From NCBI RefSeq assembly GCF_902833645.1, contig NZ_CADFGE010000002.1, positions 838,609 to 902,608 of the forward strand: a DNA stretch of 64,000 nucleotides. Reading direction: 5' to 3'. The notes under the pieces are model-generated. The model had not been told where the DNA came from, searched no databases, and saw only the letters and a list, made by a program, of their open reading frames with translations. The stretch is from Paraburkholderia fungorum. GTDB taxonomy: Bacteria > Pseudomonadota > Gammaproteobacteria > Burkholderiales > Burkholderiaceae. The position numbers and the translations under genes were made by a program. Shown here in pieces: positions 17,918-27,911 of the stretch (the stretch's first letter is position 1; every line of letters starts with the position of its first letter).

Positions 17918-17935
17918 ACGGCTGCTTTATGACAA
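17918..17935 (-). promoter_or_regulatory. Possible PHO-box-like element
   Basis: On the minus strand the sequence reads TTGTCATAAAGCAGCCGT: the first half matches the E. coli PHO half-site CTGTCAT (one mismatch), the A-rich spacer is right in length, but the second half is poor. It lies about 87-104 bases upstream of the nucleotidase start, a sensible place for phosphate control. Weak evidence. Confidence 0.25.
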
Positions 17936-17989
17936 TGATTTGTATGGCTTCAGATAGGTTTAAGTAATATTTGCGTGAGCTTAGGGTCA

Positions 17990-19468
17990 TCAGCGCGCAA
18001 GGCGCGGCAGGATGCCGGCAAGCTTGCCGAGCGCCGCGTCGATATGCTCGACAGCGATGTTGCCGTAGCCGAACAGCACGCTCGGCTGCGGCTTCACGCG
18101 CAGATGGAAGGCGGCAAGTCCATACACACCGATCGACGCTTCACGCGCCGCACTCACGAGTCTTTCTTCGCTCAACGGCGCCTTTAGCCGCGCCGTCATA
18201 TGAATTCCCGCACTCGGCACGATCGGCTCGAACCACGGCGCGAGATCGCCTCGCAGATGCTCGAGCAGCATCGCGCGGCGGGCCGCATAAGTCTTGTGCA
18301 TGCGCCGCAGATGCTTGGCGAAATCGCCGTTCAGCATGAAGCGCGCAAGCGCGATTTGCGTAAGTGCGCAGCCGTGACAATCGGCGATCTGGCGAGCCTT
18401 CAGAAGCGGCCCGTAAAGCGACGCGGGCGGCACCACGTAACCCACGCGCAGCTCCGGGAAAATCGTTTTCGAGAACGTGCCCACATACGCGACGAGACCC
18501 GCGCGGTCGAGACTTTTCAGCGGCTCCATCGCCCGGCCTTCGAAGCGGTACTCGCAGTCGTAGTCGTCCTCGATGATCACGGCGCCGCGTTCCTGCGCCC
18601 ATTCGAGCAGCTCGATGCGCCGCTCCAGGCTCATCGGCATACCGAGCGGGAATTGATGCGAGGGCGTCACATAGACCACCCGCGCCTTGTCCGGCAGCTT
18701 GCGTACGATCAGGCCTTCGCTATCCACCGGCACCGGCACCACGCGTGCGCCCGCGGCCGTGAAGCACGCCTGCACCGGCGGATAGCCGGGGTCTTCGAGC
18801 GCCGCGATTTCGCCGGGCCGCAACGTGATGCGCGCGATCAGATCGAGTGCGTGCTGCGCGCCTTGCGTGACGATCACGTCGTCCCAGTTGCTCGTGACCG
18901 CGCGGTTGAACGCCAGGTAGCGCGAGATCGCGAGGCGCAGTTCCTGCTCGCCGGCCACTTCGCGATATGAACCCGGACTGCGCGCCTGCACACGCAACGC
19001 GTGGTTCACGCAACGGCGCCAGACATCGAAGGGGAACAGCGACTTGTCGGTCGCGCCGCCGACGAAATCGTGCGGCGACGCCACCGTGGGCATCGGCAAC
19101 GAAAAGGTCTCGGGCATCTGCTCCCACAGCGGCTGCGCACGCGCCGCGGTTTTCTGTTTCGCCTTCGCGCGCTCGCGCGCCGACTCGGCAGCCAGCGCAT
19201 GCGACGAGCGCTGCACCGGCAGACGTTCCAGTCCATCGGCGACGAACGTGCCGGAACCGGCGCGGGCGTTCAGATAGCCTTCAGAAAGGAGCCGTTCGAA
19301 TACGTCGAGCGTGGTCTTGCGCGACACGCCCAGTTGCGTGGCGAGATCGCGCGTGGACGGCAGGCGCGTGCCGCCGGCGAGCCGCCCTTCGAGTATGCCG
19401 GCACGCAATTGCCGGTAGATCTGTCCAGACAGATCGTGACGCCCTTCTACCGCGATATGGATCTCCAT
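17990..19468 (-). CDS. MocR/PdxR-type regulator (GntR HTH plus aminotransferase)
   Basis: A 492-residue transcription factor. Residues about 12-80 form a GntR winged helix (QIYRQLRAGILEGRLAGGTR, LPSTRDLATQLGVSRKTTLD). Residues about 120-485 form a fold-type I aminotransferase-like domain that binds PLP; GTFSKTIFPELRVGY carries the PLP Lys at 334, and DDYDCEYRFEG contains the cofactor-binding Asp region. MocR proteins often control vitamin B6, GABA or taurine genes. Here the neighbour transcribed divergently is an AhpD-like protein, the likely target, so the role may be different from PdxR. The intergenic region has a candidate operator at 19497-19515. Confidence 0.9.
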   Translation of the reverse strand: MEIHIAVEGRHDLSGQIYRQLRAGILEGRLAGGTRLPSTRDLATQLGVSRKTTLDVFERLLSEGYLNARAGSGTFVADGLERLPVQRSSHALAAESARERAKAKQKTAARAQPLWEQMPETFSLPMPTVASPHDFVGGATDKSLFPFDVWRRCVNHALRVQARSPGSYREVAGEQELRLAISRYLAFNRAVTSNWDDVIVTQGAQHALDLIARITLRPGEIAALEDPGYPPVQACFTAAGARVVPVPVDSEGLIVRKLPDKARVVYVTPSHQFPLGMPMSLERRIELLEWAQERGAVIIEDDYDCEYRFEGRAMEPLKSLDRAGLVAYVGTFSKTIFPELRVGYVVPPASLYGPLLKARQIADCHGCALTQIALARFMLNGDFAKHLRRMHKTYAARRAMLLEHLRGDLAPWFEPIVPSAGIHMTARLKAPLSEERLVSAAREASIGVYGLAAFHLRVKPQPSVLFGYGNIAVEHIDAALGKLAGILPRLAR

Positions 19469-19496
19469 CCAGTGGTTACCTCAAATATCCGGGAAA

Positions 19497-19515
19497 TGGT
19501 TATTCCGAAATACCA
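19497..19515. promoter_or_regulatory. Candidate MocR operator
   Basis: TGGTTATTCCGAAATACCA is an imperfect palindrome in the 112-bp divergent region. A related half, TGGTTACCTC, occurs about 23 bp upstream (near 19473-19482) and gives a direct repeat with TGGTTATTCC. MocR proteins typically bind such direct repeats plus an inverted half-site. Not tested against other loci. Confidence 0.4.
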
Positions 19516-19580
19516 ATGCCGACCGTAAGCTTACCTCCGTCACCGCCTTCGGAGCGGACATTTACGATAAGGAACAGCTC

Positions 19581-20018
19581 ATGCAATCTCGTCTCGACTT
19601 CTACAAGGCCAGCCCGAGCGGCACTCGCGCGATGATCGCGCTCGAAGAAACCGTCGGCAAAAGCACGATCGACAAATCGCTCGCGGAACTGGTGCGGATT
19701 CGCGCGTCGCAGTTGAACGGCTGCGCGTTCTGCCTCGATATGCACGTGGCCGACGCTCGCAAGCACGGTGAAACCGAGCGGCGTCTGGCAACCATCGCAG
19801 CGTGGCGCGAAGCGCCGTTCTTCACCGAGCGCGAACGCGCCGCGCTCGAGTGGACCGAGTCGGTCACACTGATCGCTCAAACGCGGGTACCGGATGAAGT
19901 GTGGGAAGCGGTGAAGCCGCATTTCACCGAGCAGGAGATTAGCGACCTGACCTTGCTGATCATTGCGATCAACGGCTGGAACCGGATTGCGGTTTCATTC
20001 CGCAAATTGCCGGAGTAA
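19581..20018 (+). CDS. AhpD-like carboxymuconolactone decarboxylase family protein
   Basis: A 145-residue protein of the AhpD/CMD family. The active-site signature is complete: Glu-36, Cys-48, Cys-51 and His-55 in ELVRIRASQLNGCAFCLDMH. The CxxC pair gives disulfide reductase/peroxidase activity in AhpD homologues. The second half (ALEWTESVTLIAQTRVPDEV, LTLLIIAINGWNRIAVSF) is typical of the YkoA/PA0269-like subgroup. It lies 112 bp from the divergent MocR regulator and is probably controlled by it. Physiological oxidant or substrate is unknown. The ATG has AAGGAAC-type upstream sequence (about 19569-19575). Confidence 0.92.
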   Translation: MQSRLDFYKASPSGTRAMIALEETVGKSTIDKSLAELVRIRASQLNGCAFCLDMHVADARKHGETERRLATIAAWREAPFFTERERAALEWTESVTLIAQTRVPDEVWEAVKPHFTEQEISDLTLLIIAINGWNRIAVSFRKLPE

Positions 20019-20044
20019 ACGTCGGAGTTGATCGAGCGTGACGA

Positions 20045-20072
20045 GTGGAAAGTGGAAAGTGGAAAGTGGAAA
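20045..20072. repeat. 7-bp tandem repeat GTGGAAA, four copies
   Basis: Four exact copies of GTGGAAA follow the AhpD-like gene, in the short gap before the convergent POT transporter. Seven is not a multiple of three and no gene spans it, so this is likely a neutral simple repeat. Confidence 0.85.
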
Positions 20073-20109
20073 GCGGCAGCGTGGCGCCGCTCTCCGACGC
20101 GGCAGCGGC

Positions 20110-21654
20110 TTACTCCGCCACCGCGTCCCGCAACGCCGCCTCTCGCCGCGCATTTTCACGCGTTTCGTCGCCACAACGCTGATGCTCACGCGAAAGCTTG
20201 CGCATCAGCGGCAACAGCAGCACGGCAATCAGCGCACCCACTGCCGCGAGCCAGCCGAGGCCCGTAAACAGCTTGATGTACAACGGCAGCGATTCGAGCG
20301 GGTCCATGTCGCCCTTCGGCATCTGCGCGAAATTCGCCACCACGCTGCCCAGGTATTGCGACACACCGGTTGCCACGAAGTAAGCGCCCATCATGAAACC
20401 GCTCATCCGCACCGGCACGTAGCGCGCGATCATGGCGAGACCCAGCCCGCTCACCAGCAATTCGCCGAGCGAGTACAAGCCGTAGCCGCCGACCATGAAC
20501 CACGACGACACCCGTCCATTCACCGCGTAGCTGCCGCTCGCCGCATACACGAAGAAACCGGCCGCCACCACCGCGAAGCCGCATGCGTATTTGACGGCCA
20601 CCGGCACGTCTTTGCCGTTCTTCGCGAGCTTCGTATAAAGCAGCGCGAGCACCGGGCTCAGCAGCATGATCCAGATCGGATTGAGCGCCTGGAATTGCGC
20701 GGCGCTCCATGTGAACAGCGTCTCGCCGAACAGGACGAAGCGCGGATCGACGTTGCGCAGCGCGAACAGCGTGAGCGAGGTCGACATCTGCACGTAGAAC
20801 ACGAAAAACAGGATCACCTGCGCGGTCAGGACCAGCGCGGCGATCAGACCCGAGCGCTCCGAGCGCTCGCACTTCATCAGCATATAGCCGAAGATCGCCA
20901 GAATCGCGACGCCCGCCGTGTACACGCAAGCCACCGCAATCGCCTTGTGCTGCAGCACGAACATCGTGGCCGTGCCGAGCAGGACACCGCCCAGCGCGAC
21001 CGCGCCGACGCGTTTCCAGCGGATCGGTTCGGCGTCCGGCGCGGAGCCGATATGCGCGAGCGTGCGGAACATGATGAAGTAGTTCAGCACCGATAGCAGC
21101 ATGCCCGCGCAGCAGACCGCGAAGGCCGTGTGCCAGCCCCAATGGTCCTTGATCCACGGCGTCGCGAGCATCGAGAACGTGGAGCCGATGTTGACCGCCA
21201 TGTAGTAGATCGTAAATGCACTGTCGATGCGCGCGTCGTCGCCTTCATAGATGCGGCGCACGAGATTCGCGGCGTTCGCCTTGAAAAGCCCATTACCCAC
21301 CACGATCACGCCAAGCGACGCGTACATGTAGTTCAATTGCTCGTTGGGCAGCGCCAGCATGAAATAACCGGCCGCCAGCACGACCGCGCCGAAGATCATC
21401 GTGCGGCGCGCGCCGAGAATCTTGTCGCCGATCCAGCCGCCGATCGACGGCGATGCGTACACCAGCGCTGTGAACGCGCCCCATGTGAGGGTGGCGTGGC
21501 TGTCGATGAAGTTCAGCTTGTCGATCATGAACAGGACCAGCAGCGCGGCCATCCCGTAGTAACCAAAGCGCTCCCACATCTCGATCAGAAAGACCGTCGA
21601 AAACGAACGGGTCTGCGAGACCGGTGCGCGCTCCGCGGGGTTGGACGAATTCAT
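20110..21654 (-). CDS. POT/PTR2-family proton-coupled oligopeptide symporter
   Basis: A 514-residue inner-membrane transporter of the major facilitator superfamily, importing di- and tripeptides with protons (DtpA/YjdL-like). The family's E-x-x-E-R proton-coupling motif is present as IEMWERFGYYG near residue 22, followed by the PTR signature ALVYASPSIGGWIGDKILGARRT. About 12-14 hydrophobic helices can be counted. The C-terminal tail is charged (KLSREHQRCGDETRENARRE). The start at 21654 (second of two adjacent ATGs) is 6 bases from AGAGG; the other ATG, at 21657, is only 3 bases away. It is convergent with the AhpD gene and monocistronic. Confidence 0.92.
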   Translation of the reverse strand: MNSSNPAERAPVSQTRSFSTVFLIEMWERFGYYGMAALLVLFMIDKLNFIDSHATLTWGAFTALVYASPSIGGWIGDKILGARRTMIFGAVVLAAGYFMLALPNEQLNYMYASLGVIVVGNGLFKANAANLVRRIYEGDDARIDSAFTIYYMAVNIGSTFSMLATPWIKDHWGWHTAFAVCCAGMLLSVLNYFIMFRTLAHIGSAPDAEPIRWKRVGAVALGGVLLGTATMFVLQHKAIAVACVYTAGVAILAIFGYMLMKCERSERSGLIAALVLTAQVILFFVFYVQMSTSLTLFALRNVDPRFVLFGETLFTWSAAQFQALNPIWIMLLSPVLALLYTKLAKNGKDVPVAVKYACGFAVVAAGFFVYAASGSYAVNGRVSSWFMVGGYGLYSLGELLVSGLGLAMIARYVPVRMSGFMMGAYFVATGVSQYLGSVVANFAQMPKGDMDPLESLPLYIKLFTGLGWLAAVGALIAVLLLPLMRKLSREHQRCGDETRENARREAALRDAVAE

Positions 21655-22670
21655 CATGTACCTCTTGTACTTACGGTTGCGACGGCGCATGGACTGGCCA
21701 TGCGGCGCGAAAAACGGATTCTGGAAAACGTTCAGCCGGCCGGACGCCGAGCGCTACGCGCATTGGCATACGCGTGCGCAATCAGTGGCGCGTTCATCTA
21801 CACGTTCGTCTGGAAACTGAGCGGTGCGCTCATTTGCAGACTGACTGCAAAGCGAGACGCCAAAACCAGCAGAAAAACCAGGGGATGGGATAGAGGCCCG
21901 CCACGCGGTGCGCCCCGATGGAACACCTGTGCCCCGCAGGAAGTCCTTTTGGGGGTTTAGGGGGCGCTGCGCCACATTGGGCACTGGCTCCGGCAGGCGG
22001 AACGGGCTCAATGATAAAGCATCGCGGAACATGGGGCTCCGGCGGCCGGCGAACCAGCGGCAGCATGACGGCGGCCGCGTCTGGCGGCGAACGCTACGCT
22101 CGCGGCGGGAAAAATCGGCAATGATAGTCAAGTCCTCATGCCAGCCGGCGTTCGGATAGAACGTGCTGGACAATGCTCCGTTGCGCAGGATCGCTGCACG
22201 TGGAATGAAAAACAGCGGCCGGCATCGCGTCTGATACAAAGACGCGCCCTCGACCGCCAGGCGGCCAGATTCTGCAAATAGAAACACGATTCGTCACTCA
22301 GGGAATTCACTAGTGCCACGCCAATTACCGGTTCTTACAAGCAGTCCGCTACATTACGAAGTCCTATCTGCCTGAAAATAGGCTTTGATGTCATGCCTTT
22401 AACTAGCCGGGTACTCAACCTGCATCAATGCGCAACCATGCGCGTACCTTGTGCATGCCGCAATCTTTACCGCCTGCGCTGCCCGTTTCTCGCCGAATTG
22501 CAGTCAAAACGGCTGAGGCGAATTTCAGTTCTGGCAACATAGAGCGCTGTCTCGAAAACGCGGCCCCTTGCATGACCGGGTGCTGAACAGCCCGCCCACC
22601 CGGCTTGAGCCGCAATCAAACCATATTTACTTATATCAAACAAATTTTGACGGGCTAATTTCCTCCTGCT
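21655..22670. other. Gene-free region of about 1 kb
   Basis: No gene is supported. Several frames of 60-177 codons are open on both strands around 21750-22290, but they overlap one another, lack ribosome sites and have skewed Arg/Pro/Cys-rich composition. The stretch 21900-22130 has a distinct GC-rich texture and may be a dispersed intergenic repeat of the genus. The part after 22280 is AT-richer and includes CCTAT-N10-ATAGG (22361-22380) and a candidate promoter for the XRE-cupin gene. Confidence 0.45.
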
Positions 22671-23243
22671 ATGGTCACGACAATTCAAAAGAACAACCCG
22701 GCACTCGAACTTGGGAGCAAGATCCGCGCGCTGCGGCAACGGCTGAAGCGCACCCTGGATGAAACGGCAACAGCGGCGGGGATTTCCAAACCGTTTCTGT
22801 CGCAAGTCGAACGCGGTCTGGCATCGCCGTCCATCACATCGCTGGCCGGCATTGCCCACGCGCTCGGGGTAACGGTGCAGTATTTCGTCGACACACCAAG
22901 CGAAGAACGCTCGGTGTGCCGCGGCGATCAGTTGAAGTTTTTCGGTTTCGCGGACTCGGCCAATCTGTTTGCACGGTTGACCAACCTGACGGGGGGCCGT
23001 CAGCTCGAAGCGATCCTCGTGAGGATGCCGCCCGGGCAGAAGCGCTCCGAAGTCACCACGCACGCCGGGGAAGAATTTATGTATGTGATCAGCGGCGAAG
23101 TATCGCTGACGCTGGAAGGCAAGACGTTCGTGCTGCACGCGGGAGACAGCGCGCATTACGAATCGACGGTGCCGCATAGCTGGGCGAATACCGCGCGTAT
23201 CGAGACGGTGGTCGTCTGGGTGGGTACACCAAGACTGTTTTAA
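22671..23243 (+). CDS. XRE-family regulator with C-terminal cupin
   Basis: A 190-residue transcription factor: helix-turn-helix at about residues 14-70 (LGSKIRALRQRLKRTLDETA, ISKPFLSQVERGLASPSITSL) and a cupin_2 domain at about 110-185 (THAGEEFMYVISGEVSLTLE, HAGDSAHYESTVPHSW). The layout is that of PuuR-like regulators, which sense amines, amino acids or peptides. It directly precedes and is co-oriented with the oligopeptide importer operon at 23425-28960, so it probably regulates it. TTGACG (22646-22651) and TATGGT (22669-22674) have a 17-bp spacing, but that -10 would overlap the start codon, so start or promoter is uncertain. Confidence 0.88.
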   Translation: MVTTIQKNNPALELGSKIRALRQRLKRTLDETATAAGISKPFLSQVERGLASPSITSLAGIAHALGVTVQYFVDTPSEERSVCRGDQLKFFGFADSANLFARLTNLTGGRQLEAILVRMPPGQKRSEVTTHAGEEFMYVISGEVSLTLEGKTFVLHAGDSAHYESTVPHSWANTARIETVVVWVGTPRLF

Positions 23244-23424
23244 AAAGCAGGCACCTTCTCCGGTTGATCCGGTCGGGGCCTGCCTGCATTACTAAACGTA
23301 AGGAATCCTGTATGTCCCGCAACCAGCACGAGCAACAAGGGCCGCCCCGGTCCGGGTACCACGGATAACCGGGCGCCCCGGCGCCGGCGCGTTCTTCCCC
23401 CGACCTTTCCTGCGATCTCAACCG
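23244..23424. other. Leader region of the opp operon with mini-ORF
   Basis: GCAGGC (23247-23252) and GCCTGC (23278-23283) can form a long hairpin. An 18-codon frame starting ATG 23312 with AAGGA upstream and ending at 23368 (MSRNQHEQQGPPRSGYHG) lies before oppA, which itself has no good ribosome site. Whether this mini-ORF is translated is not known; it could be a leader peptide. Confidence 0.3.
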
Positions 23425-25041
23425 ATGAAAAACCCGTTCGTCCATAAAGCGGCGCTGGCCGCGCTCGTCCTTGCGTTTCAGTCCTCCGCTTTCGCCGTCA
23501 CGGTGCCCGCCGGCGTCACACTCGCGGCCAGCCAGGAGATGACCCGCCAGGTGCCGACCGAAACCGAATCGCTCGACCCCGCGCATATTGAATCGTGGAC
23601 CGGCAATACGATCGGACTCGACCTGTTTGAAGGCCTGACGCGCATGGATGCGAGCGGCGCGATCGTGCCGGGCGTCGCCGAATCGTGGTCGCGCACCGGG
23701 CCGACTACGTGGGTGTTCAAGCTGCGCCACGATGCGCGCTGGAGTAACGGCCAGCCGGTCACGGCAGCAGACTTCGTCTACTCGTGGCAACGCGTGCTCG
23801 ATCCGAAGACGGGTTCCAAATACACCGTGCTGGTCGAATTCGTGAGGAACGCGAAGGCAATTCTCGCCGGCAAGGCGCCGCTCACGAGCCTCGGCGTGCG
23901 CGCCGTCGATCCTTATACGCTCGAAGTCACGACCGAAGTGCCCGCTGCCTTCTTTCCGCAGTTGACCGCCATGTCGACGATGGTCCCGGTCAATCGCGCG
24001 GTGATTACGAAGTTCGGCGGCGACTGGACGCGTCCCGGCAACTTTGTCGGCAATGGTCCGTATACGCTGACCGACTGGCAACCGAGCAACCGTTTGGTGG
24101 CCAGCAAGAGCCCCACGTACTGGAACGCCGCCAAGGTGGTGATCACGAAAGTGACCTACCTGCCGATCGAAAACGACGAAACGGCAATGCGCATGTATCA
24201 GGCCGGCCAGTTCGATTACACGTACTCGATTCCGTCGGGCATCTTTGCGCAGGTGAGCAAGCAGTTCGGCTCCGAACTGAAACCCGGGCTGCAGATCGCC
24301 ACGTACTACTACAGCCTGAACAACGCCGACCCGGACTTCAAGGACAAGCGCGTGCGCCAGGCGCTGGCGATGGTGCTGGACCGCGACCTGCTGACCAAAC
24401 GTCTGACAGCCGACGGCGAAATACCGCTCTACGGTCTGGTCGCCAAGGGCACCGAAGGCTCGGCCGTGTTTACACCCGACTGGGCGAGCTGGCCAATGGC
24501 CAAACGCGTCGACTACGCGCGCAACCTGCTGAAGGCGGCCGGCTATTCGGATGCGAAGCCGCTCAGCTTCACACTCACCTACAACACCAACGACCTGCAC
24601 AAGAAGGTCGCGCTGTTCGCCACCTCGGAATGGCGCACCAAGCTCGGCGTCACCGCCAGGCTCGAAAACGTCGAGTACAAGGTGCTGCTCAAGCAACGCC
24701 ACGACGGCAAGGTGCAGGCCTCGCGCGACGGCTGGTTCGTCGACTACAACGACGCCAACTCGTTCTTCGATCTGATCCGCTGCAATAGCGTGCAGAACGA
24801 TCAACACTACTGCAACCCGCAAGTCGACAAACTGATCGACGAGGGCAACCAGCAGCTCGACGACGCGAAGCGCACCGCGCTGCTCACGCAGGCGCACGAT
24901 CTGGCGATGAACGACTACCCCGTGGTATCGCTCTTCCAGTATTCGGCCGACCGCCTCGTCAAACCGTATGTGGGCGGCTACAAGTCGACCAACTACCTCG
25001 ACCAGCGCGCGACGCAAGACATGTATCTGATCAAGCACTGA
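23425..25041 (+). CDS. oppA: Oligopeptide ABC transporter, periplasmic binding protein
   Basis: A 538-residue periplasmic solute-binding protein of the SBP_bac_5 (OppA/DppA) family. The signal peptide MKNPFVHKAALAALVLAFQS ends with SAFA. Family features: PTETESLDPAHIESWTGNTI, GLDLFEGLTRMDASGAIVPG, and WSRTGPTTWVFKLRHDARWS NG near residue 95. It binds peptides and passes them to the OppBC channel. It is the first structural gene of a five-gene operon (oppABCDF order) lying 181 bp after the XRE-cupin regulator. No good Shine-Dalgarno is seen before ATG 23425, but the signal peptide supports this start. Murein peptide or other peptide substrates are both possible. Confidence 0.93.
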   Translation: MKNPFVHKAALAALVLAFQSSAFAVTVPAGVTLAASQEMTRQVPTETESLDPAHIESWTGNTIGLDLFEGLTRMDASGAIVPGVAESWSRTGPTTWVFKLRHDARWSNGQPVTAADFVYSWQRVLDPKTGSKYTVLVEFVRNAKAILAGKAPLTSLGVRAVDPYTLEVTTEVPAAFFPQLTAMSTMVPVNRAVITKFGGDWTRPGNFVGNGPYTLTDWQPSNRLVASKSPTYWNAAKVVITKVTYLPIENDETAMRMYQAGQFDYTYSIPSGIFAQVSKQFGSELKPGLQIATYYYSLNNADPDFKDKRVRQALAMVLDRDLLTKRLTADGEIPLYGLVAKGTEGSAVFTPDWASWPMAKRVDYARNLLKAAGYSDAKPLSFTLTYNTNDLHKKVALFATSEWRTKLGVTARLENVEYKVLLKQRHDGKVQASRDGWFVDYNDANSFFDLIRCNSVQNDQHYCNPQVDKLIDEGNQQLDDAKRTALLTQAHDLAMNDYPVVSLFQYSADRLVKPYVGGYKSTNYLDQRATQDMYLIKH

Positions 25042-25057
25042 GCGCGGGAGGACTGTC

Positions 25058-25996
25058 ATGCTGGCCTATACGCTGCGCCGCACGCTCTGGGCGATTCCGA
25101 CGATTCTCGCCGTGATCACCGCGTGCTATCTGCTGCTGCACCTCACCCCGGGCGGCCCGTTCGACACCGAGAAGCACCTGTCGGCGGCCGTGCTCGCGAA
25201 CCTCAACGCCAAATATCACCTCGACGAACCGCTGTGGCTGCAGTACCTCCACTACCTCGGCTCGCTGCTGCACGGCGACCTCGGTCCGTCGTTCCGCTAC
25301 GCCGACTGGTCAGTCAACGATCTGGTGTGGAAGGCCTTACCAGTGAGTCTCGGCGTGGGCGGCGTATCGGTACCGATCGCGATCGTGATCGGCGTCACGC
25401 TCGGCACGCTGGCCGCCGTGCGGCGCGATCGTTTCATCGATCACCTGGTGATGGTGCTCGGCAATATCGGCAACGTGGTGCCGCCGTTCGTGCTGGGTCC
25501 GGTGCTGGTGTGGATCTTCGCCATCCTGCTGAAGACCTCCGAGGGGCAAGGCTGGCTGCCGGCCGGCGGCTGGGGTGAAGGCGAATGGCGCTACCGCGTG
25601 CTGCCGATCGTCCTGCTCACCATCATCAACGTCGCCGCAATCGCTCGCGTGATGCGCGGCAGCATGATCGAAGTGCTGTCGGGCAACTTTATCCGCACCG
25701 CGCGCGCCAAGGGGCTGCCGGGACGCACGATTGTGTTGCGCCACGCGCTGAAGCCCGCGCTGATGCCGGTGGTGTCGCTGCTTGGTTCGATCTGCATCTC
25801 GTCGATTACGGCGGCGGTCGTCACCGAGTCGGTGTTCGCGCTGCCCGGCCTTGGTCAACTGGTCGTCAACGGCGCGATCAACCGCGACTACACCCTCGTG
25901 CTCGGCCTCGTCGTGCTGACCACCGCGGTCGCTGTCCTGTTCAATCTGCTGGTCGATCTGGCGTATGCCTGGCTCGATCCGCGCATCCGGTACTGA
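25058..25996 (+). CDS. oppB: Oligopeptide ABC transporter permease OppB
   Basis: A 312-residue inner-membrane permease of the BPD_transp_1 family with about six helices. N-terminus MLAYTLRRTLWAIPTILAVI with the LTPGGPFD motif is characteristic of OppB/DppB. The EAA loop that contacts the ATPases reads IRTARAKGLPGRTIVLRHAL near residues 210-230. GGGAGGA precedes the start at 16 bases after oppA. It pairs with OppC to form the channel. Confidence 0.95.
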   Translation: MLAYTLRRTLWAIPTILAVITACYLLLHLTPGGPFDTEKHLSAAVLANLNAKYHLDEPLWLQYLHYLGSLLHGDLGPSFRYADWSVNDLVWKALPVSLGVGGVSVPIAIVIGVTLGTLAAVRRDRFIDHLVMVLGNIGNVVPPFVLGPVLVWIFAILLKTSEGQGWLPAGGWGEGEWRYRVLPIVLLTIINVAAIARVMRGSMIEVLSGNFIRTARAKGLPGRTIVLRHALKPALMPVVSLLGSICISSITAAVVTESVFALPGLGQLVVNGAINRDYTLVLGLVVLTTAVAVLFNLLVDLAYAWLDPRIRY

Positions 25997-25999
25997 TCC

Positions 26000-26914
26000 A
26001 TGCCCCGCTCAATTCAATCGACTGCCGCGGCGCTCGATCCGCTCGCGGCCATTGCCCGAGCGCCGCGTTCGCGCGGACCGCTCGCCACCGCCGCGCTGCG
26101 CTTCGCGCGCAATCGCGCGGCGTTTTCCGGCTTCCTCATCCTGCTGCTGATCGTGATTGCCTGCGTGGCCGGTCCGTGGTTCCTGCCGAACAATCCGATC
26201 GACAGCGACTGGAGCGCGATCAGCCTCGCCCCCACGCTGCAGAACATGCACTGGTTCGGCACCGACGAACTCGGCCGCGATCTGCTCGCGCGCACGCTGC
26301 AAGGCGGGCGCGTCTCGCTCGAAGTGGGCCTGCTCGGCACGCTGGTGTCGGGGTTGATCGGCGTGGCGTATGGCGCCACCGCCGGCTATCTGGGCGGCCG
26401 CGTCGACGCGGTGATGATGCGTATCGTCGACATGATGTATGCGATCCCCTACATGCTGATCGCGATCCTGATGATGACGATGTTCGGCCGCGCGTTCTAT
26501 CTGGTCGTGCTGACGATCAGCGCGTTCTCGTGGCTCGACATGGCGCGCGTGGTGCGCGGCCAGACGCTGTCGCTACGCTCGCGCGAATTTATCGACGCCG
26601 CCCGCGCCATCGGTGTGAGTTCGCGTTCGATCATCGCGCGCCATATCGTGCCGAATCTGCTTGGCGTGGTGGTGGTCTACGCTAGCGTGACCGTGCCCAA
26701 CATCGTGCTGACCGAATCCGTGCTGTCGTTTCTCGGCCTCGGCGTGCAGGAGCCCATGACGAGCTGGGGCGTGCTGATCCAGGACGGCGCGCAGAAGCTC
26801 GAATCGATGCCGTGGCTGCTGCTGTGCCCGGCGGTGATGCTGTGCGTCACCTTGTATTGCGTGAATTTCGTCGGCGACGGTCTGCGCGACGCATTCGATC
26901 CGAAGGACCGCTGA
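26000..26914 (+). CDS. oppC: Oligopeptide ABC transporter permease OppC
   Basis: A 304-residue permease of the OppC/DppC type. Unlike OppB it has an N-terminal cytoplasmic extension (about 35 residues) with the OppC_N segment ARNRAAFSGFLILLLIVIAC, then a periplasmic loop with LAPTLQNMHWFGTDELGRDL and the EAA motif FIDAARAIGVSSRSIIARHI. It starts 4 bases after the oppB stop and ends 1 base before oppD, typical of a tightly coupled operon. Confidence 0.95.
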   Translation: MPRSIQSTAAALDPLAAIARAPRSRGPLATAALRFARNRAAFSGFLILLLIVIACVAGPWFLPNNPIDSDWSAISLAPTLQNMHWFGTDELGRDLLARTLQGGRVSLEVGLLGTLVSGLIGVAYGATAGYLGGRVDAVMMRIVDMMYAIPYMLIAILMMTMFGRAFYLVVLTISAFSWLDMARVVRGQTLSLRSREFIDAARAIGVSSRSIIARHIVPNLLGVVVVYASVTVPNIVLTESVLSFLGLGVQEPMTSWGVLIQDGAQKLESMPWLLLCPAVMLCVTLYCVNFVGDGLRDAFDPKDR

Positions 26915-26915
26915 C

Positions 26916-27907
<992 letters not shown>

Positions 27908-27911
<4 letters not shown>

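Noticed and set aside
21754..22287. A 177-codon open frame on the minus strand in the gene-free kilobase
   Set aside because: There is no ribosome site, other overlapping frames are equally open, and composition is unlike real proteins of the window. A dispersed repeat is more likely.
23247..23283. Hairpin GCAGGC/GCCTGC as intrinsic terminator of the XRE-cupin gene
   Set aside because: There is no T-run after it on the plus strand. The T-run lies on the minus strand, where no gene ends. I leave it as a leader hairpin.
23089..25059. A 656-codon open frame on the minus strand
   Set aside because: It is the mirror of oppA and part of the XRE-cupin gene; composition is typical of an antisense frame.
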